A stretch of DNA of 24,410 bases, taken from Ophiothrix spiculata (Eukaryota > Echinodermata > Ophiuroidea > Amphilepidida > Ophiotrichidae). Positions 1 through 12,600 of the stretch are shown here, piece after piece. The stretch lies in the NCBI GenBank assembly GCA_000969725.1, contig JXSR01S072802.1; one strand, written 5' to 3'. A program made the translations under genes and the position numbers. The stretch's first letter is position 1. The number at the start of each line of letters is the position of its first letter. Under the pieces are notes generated by a model. That model was not told the DNA's origin. It did no database searches and saw only the letters and a list, made by a program, of their open reading frames with translations.

Positions 1-294
1 AATCATAACAACGTACCAAATCATGCTGAATATTCAAACTAACTTATGATAAATGTTTGTCCATGTGTTAGCAACAAAATTGGCCAAAAATAATACCGTA
101 ATCGTGAAGAATTCATGTAAGAAAATATTAATACCCAGTGATTTGGTCTAAATCAATTCTAATCAATCAATACTAGTCTATTACACAATTCAAAACCACC
201 AGTTTACAATGTTATAGAATGCAAGGGATGTGCTTTAGATCTCGTAGCAGAGTCTGATTGCTTGTTGCATAGTTCTAGGTTTGTAGAGTATAGG
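1..294. repeat. Dispersed duplicate, copy A (pairs with 11774-12067)
   Basis: It is closely similar to 11774-12067 in the same orientation, for example AATCATAACAACGTACCAAAT at the start and CAAAACCACCAGTT inside. Similarity ends near GAGTATAGG. The left end of this copy is cut by the window edge. It has no coding potential that I trust. Confidence 0.85.
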
Positions 295-524
295 GGTAGA
301 AGCCTTAATCATATGACAATAAATACTCAAGCACCCTGCTCTTGAAGGATGTGTTGGTAAATGTTCGACCAGTGGAAACTGTTCTGGACACTGGCACTGT
401 GAGCACATAGCATGGTAGGCATAAATGGGTAGTCTCATGACAACAACAACATTGATGAAGTAGGCTCCTGGAATGACTTTTAATTTTGATGAGTAAGCCT
501 ACTTGGTTAAAACAATATACTTAC
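295..524. other. Short stretch left of the last confident exon
   Basis: No exon is supported here. A TGCTCACAG acceptor-like site followed by an open frame starting CQCPEQFP (minus strand, 396 downwards) was seen, but no convincing donor follows. Confidence 0.4.
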
Positions 525-694
525 ATCTTTATCCTGGGCCAGGTCCCAAATCTTATTCTTGAAATCATCTGCTGCGATTTCATTGGACCCATTACTTGAT
601 ATTCCCACAGCTAACCTGACCGACAAGTCTTGAATGCTTCCATCGGAGTGCACTTGCAGAAGCTGAAAGCTATCAATTCCTATGTTGATGGTTT
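525..694 (-). CDS. 170-nt exon, unrecognised (possibly SEA-like) region
   Basis: The exon runs from CAG after TTTGTATAA to a strong GTAAGT donor: phase 1 in, phase 0 out, 56 full codons. It codes ETINIGIDSFQLLQVHSDG followed by SIQDLSVRLAVG, a polar stretch with NGSNE, and a helix-like ADDFKNKIWDLAQDKD, with no cysteine. The layout (GSI, then a hydrophobic strand, a loop, then a helix) recalls SEA domains, but I cannot confirm that. The loop has a possible N-glycosylation site (NGS). The change from phase 1 to phase 0 suggests the modular part ends here. The following exon was not identified. Confidence 0.62.
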
Positions 695-3600
695 CTGTTA
701 TACAAAGAGAATACAAATTCTTTAATTGGAGAAATTTTAAACATATTTAAACAAAATTAATGAGCAATTTAGATGAAATAATTTAATTAAATTCAATGGC
801 ACAACCATTTTTGTTTTTTACTTTAAGTGTTGTGTTATGCATGTGTAATACCCTTTGAGATAAATATTTTAATTTCTAGATTTTGATGTTCATGGTAAGA
901 GATGCACCAAACATTTTTCAAGTTTATTTATTGTTTTTTAAGATCTTGTAACTTATACTAATTTGGCTAAAAATATTATTAAATTAGCTCAAAATTAACC
1001 CTTTCAGTCCTGAATTGCCTTACAGGGGTAAACAGACCATACCAAATTACTATCATGAAAGTGGAATACACTCAACAAAACGGAACGCTTGAGTGTTCTA
1101 TAAGAAGCGGCCTAGAGAATGCTCAGGTATTCAATTGCAGGAAAGGGTTAATTCTAAAATTAGACTTACCTTCCACTGAGATTGCATTTCCTGTCAAAAA
1201 ACAGAAAATAATAATAATTAAAAGGAAAACATGATACCTTCCCAAAAATATTTAGACACGATAATCAGTTTAATTTATTTCTGCTGTAATTTGTTTCCAG
1301 AAAAGTCATTTGGTTCTGAAAATTGTCTTTGAAGCGATTCAAACTATAAAGGCCAGATTCCTTTTATCTCTTTGCGGTGCAGTTACGGTGCGTTTTGCAC
1401 TGTAAGGGTACTGGTAGTGGTATAATTTAAAGCACACAATTGAATGGAGGTGATTGGTATCAGGTTGAAGCTGAGATTCAATTTTGTCAATTTTCGTCTT
1501 CAATGCGATTCCATTTCATCATCTTCTCTGTTTAAAAAGCTTCTGCACAACCAAAATGCATTTAAAACGGATGAATCGCTCCAGGGACCTATTTAAGTAA
1601 ACACATGCGTTTCAAGATAGCCCCACTGCAAACAGACCGGATAAAATTAAGGAATCACTCTCGCTGAAAACTATTATATCGATTCAAAATGCTTTAAATT
1701 ATACAACTACCAGTACCCTAATAGTTCAAAACGCAGCGCAACCGTACCGCAAACGGAAGAAAGGAATCTGGCCTTAATGTGACCCGCAAATATGACATGG
1801 TTTGGTGCATCAGCACTCCGCAGACATGAATACAGTTATTCATGGGTTAGTAGTTCAAAAGCATATTTTCATATCTTATTTCAGACTTGAAAGTTCTATT
1901 TGATACAAAGTCCTCCCTGTAAAAAACTCACACACAGCTTTTTTTGCCAGTCCAACTTAAATTGATTTTGAAACGTGTACTTGTATTTAAAGCATGATGC
2001 CGATAGAAACAACAATCACAGAATACCAGCTAAGCCTGAAAGAAGCTGGAAAAATAAATTTGATGGCAATACCACTACAAATACAAAATGGACTATTTCT
2101 CAGGCATTTCTCCAGCCTTTTTGAACATTTGCTACAAAAGTGCATGTCAACTGATTGACAAATTTGCATGAACATGAACATACTGCATGAACAAACAGGG
2201 GATAACTAATAATATCCTCATACTAAAATATTCCATATAGATGCTTGTATGTAGAAATGAGCAAATTTTGTGCCTTTCAAACTTTTCTTCATTGTTTAGC
2301 GTCATGTCTGTAATGTTACAAGAGTATCCATCTTAAAACTTAACTTTAACACCAGGTATGTTGAGTAATATACAATCTCCAAGGCTGCGATCACATAGAA
2401 GTATTGTATTTGCTATACGCTATTCAACTGACTAGATGTTATATAGGCACGGTAAACTATACAGGGTTTTTTTTTTTTTGAATAGTGCCCTCTTATGTGA
2501 CCCGGTAGCATCAAATTCATGTGTTCGATTGAATCTATACGCGTGCCCAAGTAAAATCGTGCACTGTATACCCAAAAAGTATAGTTCTCTGTGATCGCAG
2601 CCGAATGGTCTCTTCTTCTGAATTGTATTACTTGGATCAGAGTGAAGTATTTTCTTCAAAGGTGTAAAATTTTGGGCATGTGAATTTTTTGTCAGGCAGG
2701 TAATTCTGAAAAAAAAAATATCCAGCAATAGTTGAAAAGGATTGAAAATCTTGAGCTTAATTGATACTACGCCCGATGCATTTCTGGAGGAGTCAAAAAA
2801 CATTGGTCATGGGATGTTCAATGTGATAAATGGTTTTATTTATTTATTAAGTTAGTAGTATGTTAGTTTTCTTTTTCTTTTTTTTTCATTAAGATTCATG
2901 GTAATTCATACATCAAGATCACTCAGAATGAATCAGCATATTAGAGCTAGCATGTTGGACAATCATGAACATGGAAAATGACTGGAATTTTTTTTTATTC
3001 CAAGTAACATAAAACAAAAACTTGTAATTTGGCTTTGTTACATAAAACCCGAACCAAAATATGAATTAAAACAAACATGAACTTTATTAGGCCATTGAAA
3101 TGTAAATAACAGTATGTGCGTTTGTATTAAAACATCCTAAAATTCTTTAATACCTGACTGACAAAGACAGGCACATCCTGTATATGTTTTGGCATTGAGT
3201 TCCTCTGAGGGGAGGGGGAGGGGGAGATTTGAATATGGTAAACACCCGGCCTGTAGCCAGGATTTTTTTAAAGGGGTGCGGATTTTTAAAAAGTGGACCT
3301 TTTGGAGGAAACATTTTCGTTTTGGTCGAACCTAAACTAATTTTATCGGTTTTGAGAAAGTGACAAGCAAAAAAAAAAAAAAAGGGTTTTAGTAGTTTTA
3401 CAAGCATTTTGTGTAGTATTTTATTTAGAAACGACCTACATTTACATGTTTTGGTGCTTTGGGTATTCTTTTGGTGGACATTTAGGGATTTTTTTATACC
3501 TTTTTTGTACATTGTCAAATTTGGGGGGTGCGACGCCCCCCCCCCCCTGGCTACAGGATTGGTACAAACTAGTATATTAATGCAAAAAAGGATAAATCCA

Positions 3601-6600
3601 GGGCAATGATCCAATAACATCAATATTTGGTTTATGTATGTTCAACATAAAAAAATATAATTGGTATTTCAAAGAAAAAGAAGAAGCCCTATGTTTCCAA
3701 GCTAACATAGATCAAAAATTGAGAGATCTTTACATATGATTTTGATTTAATGTAAAATTACCAGATAGCATGGAGAACCTTTTTTCAGACTCATTTTGTT
3801 CTAAGTTTCTATAAAGAATATGTTGGTATATTTCTGCGTTCCTTAGGGTGGGTTTACACAGTGACGACTTGTCGTCGACGGAAGACAACAGACTTAAAAA
3901 TCAAATCAAGATTTTCTAACGGATAAGTAACGACTTTCAGCGACACCTCAATGACAAGCGACGTTTGGTAGCAACCTTGGCTGAATTAAAGGAACGAAGG
4001 CTGACGACGGGTCACGAAGGGTTGCGGTAGCCAATGAATTCTGACCTTTTTAAACATTTTGTGCTTATAAAATTAGTTGTCAGTCAAGGTCGTTACCATC
4101 CATCAGCAAATCTTGATTTGATTTTCAGGTCTGATACCTTCCGTCGACGACAAGACATCACAGTGTAAACCCACCCTTATAGTTATGGTTGGACATTTTT
4201 GTTCATGCATGTGTACCGCCTCATAACTAGTCACTCCCCTCCCTTCCCTTAGGCAAGTACATGCTCCCAGACAAGTAAAAACTTACTTGCTCTATTTATT
4301 TAAAATCATATTTTGAAACATGTTTAAGTTTTTGAAATAAATATTATTTATAAAAATATCCTACAGTTATTTATTAGTCCCTTGAGAGGGAAACAAGGTA
4401 TTACGACTCTAAGTAGCTGTGACAAAGACAACAAGGAAATTGGTTGTTTACGGTGATCAGAATTATGCAACCTGTACCAGTGCACACTTATGAAACCTGT
4501 ATCTAGACTGTGGAAATCACCAATATTATATTTGGCTTATGGTTAGCTAAGATTTTTTCATTTTTTTCAAAGGTTTCAATCATAAACAAAGGATGAAATA
4601 GAGAGAAAACATGATTGTTAACTTTGTTTTATCTCTTAATTAATTTCAAGTTTGAGTGTGGTTATTTATGGATTATGGTTAATTTTACACTTAGGGTTAT
4701 ATTTTGGGCAGGATTTAAAGTACACTTTTTCATTATTCAACCAAAAAAATGTTTGAAGATATTATTTTTTGCACGATCAATGGTAGGTAACAATTTTGTT
4801 ACCTCACAATAGCATATTTGAAAGTTTAAACTCTCTTATCAGGCCATATAATACATACCAAAGTGAATATTCTTGACTTGTTACAAGTAAAGGAAGAAAT
4901 ACAGTATTTTGTCTTTCTAGGCCAGCTGCAAAAATTTGGCAGACGATGACTGAGCAGAAAAATGGAGGTAACTAGTTGGAGATGATGATATGATAGCACA
5001 AATACTTTTCCTGTTTTTAAGAGACGATGGCAGTAATTACATTGTAGCCTACTTAGATTTTATTGTCATGGGTCTATGGGGTAAGACCCCTAAGGCCAAG
5101 AAAAAAAATTGTTTTGTTGCCCTCAAGTGGAATTTCTGAAAAAAATGAGTCAGTCGGTCGGAAAATGATTTTTTTTTTAAAGCACCTAAATTATGAAATT
5201 TGGGTGCATTTTACACTATTTTCAAAAAAAGTTTATCAAAAAACACCCAATCTGAGCAAAATTGGGTGCTTTTCTGTCCCTATTTTTTGTTTAATTTTTG
5301 AATAGGGTCGGTCGCTGAGGGCAACACAACAATTTTGTTTGGCCTAATAATAATTCTACACCCTTCTAATTAACCATTTTATTGATGGGTGCAATTTTTA
5401 TCTTGACATTACAAATAAAAAACAAATTCTATTTTTCATATATAAAAATACTTCATAACCAAATGATAAAAAGATCAACAATTATGACATTTATGACAAA
5501 AAATGTGTAACGAATGAACCATTATGACAATGACATCATTTTCACAATACTACATGATATAACCTATTTTCTCTCTCAAGAGTTGTTTTTATTTGTTCAT
5601 TTTTTTCTGACACTTGGCATCTTCTTCTAGACTTATTTGTGCGTGTATTTGTAACCCGGGCCCGGGGGGGGGGTACTCAAATTTGGTTTGGGTAGGGACG
5701 TGCCTCTGGAAAATTTGGAAAGCCACCCATCCAAATACTAATTTTTAAGAAAAATTGACCCATCCATATACCAAATCTTCTAAATTTTGAGCCAAATATA
5801 ATCAAAAATTCCCATTTTTTCTGTCTAAATTTGCTCTATTTTGAAAAAAAATTCTAATGAAATGTCCAAATTTGCGGCATTTAGCGCAAAGTTTCAATAA
5901 TTTTGAAAAGAAAACCCATCAAAATACCTCATTTTGCGAAGAAAAAGGACCGATTGGAATACCCAAAAGCCTGATTTTGCTACCCGAATTTGAGGCACGT
6001 CCCAATAACCCCTTTTATACTAAGTAGGCCCCCCCCCCACTCCCCGGATTTTTAGTGCCTGATCATTCATTTTGACTGTTAACACTCATGTTGTTGACGC
6101 AAAGCGGTCCAATTTGAAATGGAAATAAATGTTAAGACACAGGTTAGCATTTAAGATACACAAATTGGATTTCATTATAAAATGTCACAAGAAATGAACC
6201 ATTATGACAATGAAAATGATTGTACACCAAGAATGAGTTAAGTTGTCTGGCCCATGATAGATTAAAATGTCTAGTACAAATCGGCATGAATGATATTTTA
6301 CCGATTTAAAAAATAAAAATTGTGGGTCACCAGACTCAATTTTGCATGCGAGTCGGTTTAAAAACAGCATTTTTCAAGGTTTTTTGGGGAAAATTAGTGC
6401 AGGGGTCTACTATGGCAAATGTGGCAAAAGTGACATTATTTAGTGTTGATTCAAAAATTCCACCCGCAATTTGTTGTCAATTTTTTCACAAAAGTTGTGC
6501 ACAAGTATGTCTTTCAAATAAAACAATAAAAATTTGGGGTAACCGAACTAATTTTCCAGAAAAATTTAAAATATGGCAATCTTTAGCTTCAAAACACTCA

Positions 6601-9600
6601 GAGTATATGTGTATGCGTATTGCGGCACTTACCAACTCGGAAACTATTGCGTTCTGGTACGTGTGGACGGCGCGTGGACCAGACACCTTAATATAGCGAA
6701 CTTCATTATGCGCTATGACATATTCCAATAATCAATAAGTATGCAGAAGCATGTATTACTATACCTCATAAATATTTATTAGGCAACCATGAAATATAAT
6801 TGAACAGACCAACCTGATGTACATTACAGTATTTTGCCTACTTCCCCTAACTGCACTTAACACCCACGCGGGGGAAAAATTGAAAAACTATCGCACCCCT
6901 ACTACCGCAGCCCTCGGTAATTTGTAACTTATCATTTAGAAATTCATACGGTGACCCAGAACAATATACATTTTAGGTGATTTTTGATTTTGTTTACATT
7001 ACATTCAGTGAAATATTAATGAGGTATAGTAAAACAAATACAACATGGTTTATTTTGGGAAGTATTGAAAATTCCTGATCCCTCTTTGTTGGATGCGTGT
7101 GACTACTTCCCTAAGTAGTCACATGCATCCAACACCTCAGGATCAGTAATTTTCACTACTTCCCTCCATACCATGTTGTATTTGTATATTTTCTTTCATC
7201 TGTATGACTATTGTTTATTTAGACTGAACTATACTCGGCCTACACACAAATTTTCACTATCAAACATTTGATCATGACATATAACTGACGTGTGATTCCA
7301 AATAAAATATCTTCAACACCTAGATAAAACATTAAACTTCCATGCTAAATTGCACATGTTGAATTGAATCAAAATTAATATTGCATCAAAATGTTTGTTA
7401 CCTATCTATACTTTTTATTAGATCAGATTTAGTGACATCACAACCAAATGTTTGGTAGCAAAAAAATTGTGTAAAGGTTGAGTATAGTTCGCCCCTTAAA
7501 GTTGTGTCAAGACCAAGGAAATTTTATAGGGGAATATGGATTTGCCGCCATCTTGTGTCACTCATGGAGCAGAGTTATTGTACCTCCGGATAAGTTCAGA
7601 GTTTGGCTCTATATCCAGGCAGATCTTGTAAATTTTAACTTGACGCATATACAGTGTGTGTGCATTTTGTTTAACACGCAAACCTTGTCTGCATTTTAAG
7701 CGTCTATTGTGACATGCTCTGATCAAAGTACGCCAATTTTCCCGCTAATCCATTTTGAAGACTCTCAAAGTGTAGTACGTAGAGCCATAAAATGCCAGAG
7801 GTACAATAACTCTCCCTCCATGAGTGACAATCCAAGATGGCAGCTATCACATAGGACGGTGGTCAAATCAAAATGGCCTCGAGTCCAGATTCTTCTAACC
7901 AATTTCCTTGGTCAAGACTGATATCAAACAAAAAGATAAAGCTTAATCCTTTCACTAAATGTTTATTTGGATAATTATTCTGTGTACGTATTCAAAACAG
8001 CCCTGTCCGCTTGGGCAGCATTTTTTCTTGAGAAATTGGTACCAAAAATGTTTCATATTTTTCTGATTACCCATGTTGTAATTTTATGACTAATGATATG
8101 GTCACATAAGTTGAAGGAAGCTGCAACTCTGCACTGGTGAATGCTTGCGATTCCCGGTCGGCGACCGGTGGTTATGTGACCATAACTGAATATATGGTGT
8201 ACAAGCTGCAAGGCTTTAACTCAGAATTAAATTCTTGCCATATGCTTCCGACGTCTCTACAGGCCACAGACACAGACACCGACTGGTGTCCGTCCGGACT
8301 CAGGTCGGTTACCGGCCATTGGCCGATCGGTGTCTGCTGAATTCTACCCGGTATGACGCCATAAAAACATTGTAGCCTCTTAGCAAGGTTATGTCCCTCT
8401 TTGGAAATATAAGTGAAAATGTGTCTAATTGTGGTAACCATAAATTTATCTTTGTAGTGAAGTATAGACAACTGTAAAACACAAAATTGCTTATAACATC
8501 AAAATAGTTAAGCTGATTTAAGTGAAATTTGAAATTCAAACATCTTACGTGGTGATCGTTTATATGACAGCGAAAAGTTAAATTTTAAAAATTGGAGCAT
8601 GTACTAATCATGCATAGATTTTGCACAAATTTGATTAGCTGGTGCAGATTCAGTCTTCATTTCTTAAACAATAAATAAATCTGGTGTATGATGCCTTTGT
8701 AAAATTTGGTATCGAATTTGAAATATAATAAAATGTCACAAACTTTGAACATTATGACAACGGAAATATTCTGGCCAAATTACACAGGGGCAAACATCCA
8801 CATCTCTGAATGCAATCCAAATCTCCAAAGACCATTGATCTGGATCTAAGTCATCATAAATCATAAGCAAATAGTTGATAAATCAACAGCAAGATCTATG
8901 ATGATAAACAAGTTTGACATCTTCATAAAATGTCACAAAAAATGGACCATTTTGACGATGGATAAAACTAAAACACATACCTTGATCTTGATCTGTCACT
9001 AGAAATTGTAGTGGTTGACCTTTAGCTGTAAAAACAAAGGTGGTAAAGTTTAGTTCAATTAATTTTATTAACCTCATGTGATTTTAATAATACCAAGTCA
9101 GATTTTAATGTAAAGGTTTGAAAATATCATAATTCCAAAAGGTACTGCCACAGACCTTTAATCCTAACTTACACAGAGCGGACCTTACAGAGGTCCATCG
9201 ATTAATTGACATGATTTTCTGATAATTACTAATGGTTTGTATGAATCTACACTCCCGGTCAAAAGTGTTTGCGCACTCTTAAATATGGGAAAAATGTAAT
9301 TATTATATCAAACGATCGAAACTCTAAAAAAAAAAATCATGTTTTTATAGGTGCCTAATGTATCCAATATAAATAATCTTTGTTTCCTCAGATATTTGAT
9401 CTCCAATAACCATAGAAATGGCCGATTTCCTGGACCATATACAAAACCATCACAAGCACTTTTTGCTATGTGCCTATGTAGTTTATTAGTTCAGTGCTCG
9501 TTATCACCTTGTAACCGTAAAGAACATTTTCAGGTCATAAGTTTTCCAACAAATGTGCAGTTATGTATTTAAACTCCATTTTTGAATGTGCGGAAGAAAG

Positions 9601-12600
9601 TTTGCAGTATGTTTAACATGCCAGATTTTCAAATGCAGTTAATTCAAATCCTGTTGAGTTCTTTAGATCTATATATGGTGGCATTTCATTAGGTTGGTAT
9701 GCTAAAAAGGTGGTGTTGTTACATTTTTTCGTGGGTTCTCGAACTTAATTTGATGTAAATTCACTATTCCTTGGCCTATTGACTTGTTTAATGTCTCATT
9801 TAAAAGCTTACACTCTCTGCTATTTGTGGCAGTAATTTGGCTTTCATGGGTTACATAATTTAAGAGAGACAATGGTTTGAACTTGGCAGTACAAGGGTGG
9901 TGGTGCCTAAGGATGCGGTGCCTACGGATGCGGTAGATACCCGAATTGAGACAATATCGCCATTTTGGAAGGTTTGACACTGCTGGAACATTCACAAATG
10001 GATTCTGTGACCTCAAATACTTACAGATAGTCACTAACATGGCTAAAATTTGGTATATAATTACAGTAATTGGCAAATTTATCATTTTTAGACCTTCCTC
10101 AGACCCCCTCCCCCTTCGATCAGTTTTTTGGGCAGCACCTTCTCATTTTTTGTCCGATTTTGACAAATTTGGTGTCAAAATGTTCAGGGGATCAAGCTGC
10201 ATCAAATAAGAATTAGGACAGACTGATTTGAAACATCACCATTTTCTCCCATTGTATAACCCGCCTCTAATTAATTGAAGGTCATCAACACCAACACCCT
10301 AAGATGTCTGTTTCAAGTTTAATGCATCAAAGTAACTATTAAAGTGTTTAGAATGTATCCTGAAAAAATGAACTGTTTACCATTAATCATTCCAATTTAT
10401 GACTTATTTTAGTAAAAACAGGCAATTTTGAGAAAAACGCGTTTGAAAATTACAGTTTGCATTGCCGTCTATGGAGTAATTAACCATTATTTAGCTCATT
10501 ATGCCAAAACAAAAGTGATATTTGGCTAAAAAGTTACTTGAATTAAAAGAGATCAATAATATTAACATCATATCAAACAATTGTTTTTTTGACCATTTTG
10601 ACCATGTAACACATTTTTGACCCACCTCATGAAATGCCACCATATGTAAAATATAAATCTGAAATAATTTAACGCAAATGATGAACAGTTTTCGAGATAT
10701 GGCTGATTAAGGGTTTTGTGCGCAAACACTTTTGACCGGGAGTGTACCATTTATAGACTGTTGATGGCAGATTGTTTTAGAGTACTTGCAACAATCATTT
10801 GTCCTTTGCGGTCATGTTGTTGCCAACATCGTTACCATCCATCAGTGACTCTTTTAATGCAATGAAGCCATTATAGTGTGATCTAGTCACCTTTTGCTGG
10901 TTACTACTCATCATAGTGTGAGCTAGCCTTTAAACATAACAGGGGCCTGTTATTAGACCGTTTCTCCTCACCTTGACATGTGAAGCTTCCGACAGTGTTC
11001 TGACAGCTTCCTCCCTGAGATAATTCTGGTAATAATTCACACTCATTCATCATAGTGCGAGCGAGCCTTAAACCATAATAGACTCTTGTTATTAGACTAT
11101 TCCTCCTATCCTAAGGAATTTAAAATGGGGACCCGGTACTCGCTGCCATTTTGATTTCATCGCCGTGTAAATCCTATGGAATCTTGAATTGTCGCTCATG
11201 AAGGGCGAGTTATTGTACCTCCGGCATTTTACAGCTCCGCGTGCCTCACTTCGAGAGTCTTCGCAACGGATTAGCGGGAAAATTGGCCCACTTTGATCAG
11301 AGCAAGTCGCAATACACGCTACTTGAAATTTAGACACAGTTTGCGCAGGAAACAAAATGCACACGCTGTATATGCGTCGAGATTTACATGATCTGCCTGG
11401 ATATCGGGCCAAATTCCGAATATATCTGGAGGTACAATAACTCTGCTCCATGAGCGACACAAGATAGCGGCGTATCCCGATTCCCCTATAAAAAATTCCT
11501 TGGTTTCTCCTTACCTTGACATACGAAGCCTCCTTCTGTGTTCTGACAGCTTCCTCCCTGACATAATTCTGGCAATAATTCACACTCATTCACATCTGAA
11601 CAAGAAACAACAATGTACAAGGTTAGTTTTTTGGCATAATGTTGAGTAGTGTCTGATTGTCAGCGATTAAATGCTGAAGTCACATATATACTCTGTAAAT
11701 CTTGAAGTATGCAACAAGTTGCTGATTAATGCAATAAGACCATACGGGGAAGTAATTTAGTCCGCATTTCTCGAATCATAACAACGTACCAAATCTTGCT
11801 GAATATTAAAATTAACTTATGCTTAATGTTTGTCCATATGTTATCAAAAAACTTAGCCAAAAATTATACCAAAATTATGAAGAATTCATGTAAAAATATA
11901 TTAATACGCAGTGATTCGGCCTTAATCAATCCTAATCAATCATTACTAGTCTCTTACACAATACAAAACCACCAGTTCACAATGTTGAAGAATACAAAGG
12001 ATATGCTATGGATCTTGTAACAGAGTCTGATTTCTTGTTGCATACTTCAAGGTTTATAGAGTATAGGAAGAGTGGTCGGCCAATTCTATGGCCAAGCTGG
12101 CATGCATCAGCAGACAAAACCCACATGAGAGTTTGACGAGTTCACAGCGATGTACCTCAAAGTTAATGCTTAGAGCTAGCTCAGATGACAAATAGAAAAA
12201 GTTCTTAGCCAATTTTGTAATGTTGTTTTTTGATTGAGTTCAAAGAGCTTGCCGAAATTTGGGAGAGCTCCTCTGCACCAGTCACCGAGTATTAAAACTG
12301 GTATTAAAAAGTGAACTTGCCCGAGCATCATGCGTGCATCACCCGAGCTTGCTCACAACTTGCAGGTCTCTTGAGAAAGATTATTTTTGAGCAAGCTCCA
12401 GGCAGAGCTTGATCAAGACTCACGCTAGCACCTGTTACTCTGGCGACTACTCTTCTTATATTATATATAACCAAAAACTTGTGTGTTTTGTTTATTGTTG
12501 AGTACCAGCTTGGTAATTATATCACAGTACAGTCTTGGGGCATGATTTTAAAAGAAAAAACATTTTTGTTCAAACTGCAAGGCCGAAATGAAAATTCATG

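Noticed and set aside
235..396. Possible terminal exon on the minus strand starting CQCPEQFP after TGCTCACAG
   Set aside because: The phase would fit after the 170-nt exon, but there is no good donor, the 3' part lies inside a dispersed repeat, and the cysteine spacing is not EGF-like.
3147..3623. 158-codon minus-strand open frame
   Set aside because: Most of it is the G/C-run MITE read in one frame. Only the small splice-bounded part at 3154-3204 was kept, at low confidence.
9702..10085. 127-codon minus-strand frame inside the Tc1-type element as a transposase
   Set aside because: No DDE triad, helix-turn-helix or other transposase motif is visible.
11092..11589. 165-codon minus-strand open frame
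   Set aside because: It runs through a foldback MITE and reads the EGF exon in the wrong frame; the family pattern and splice phase support the other frame.
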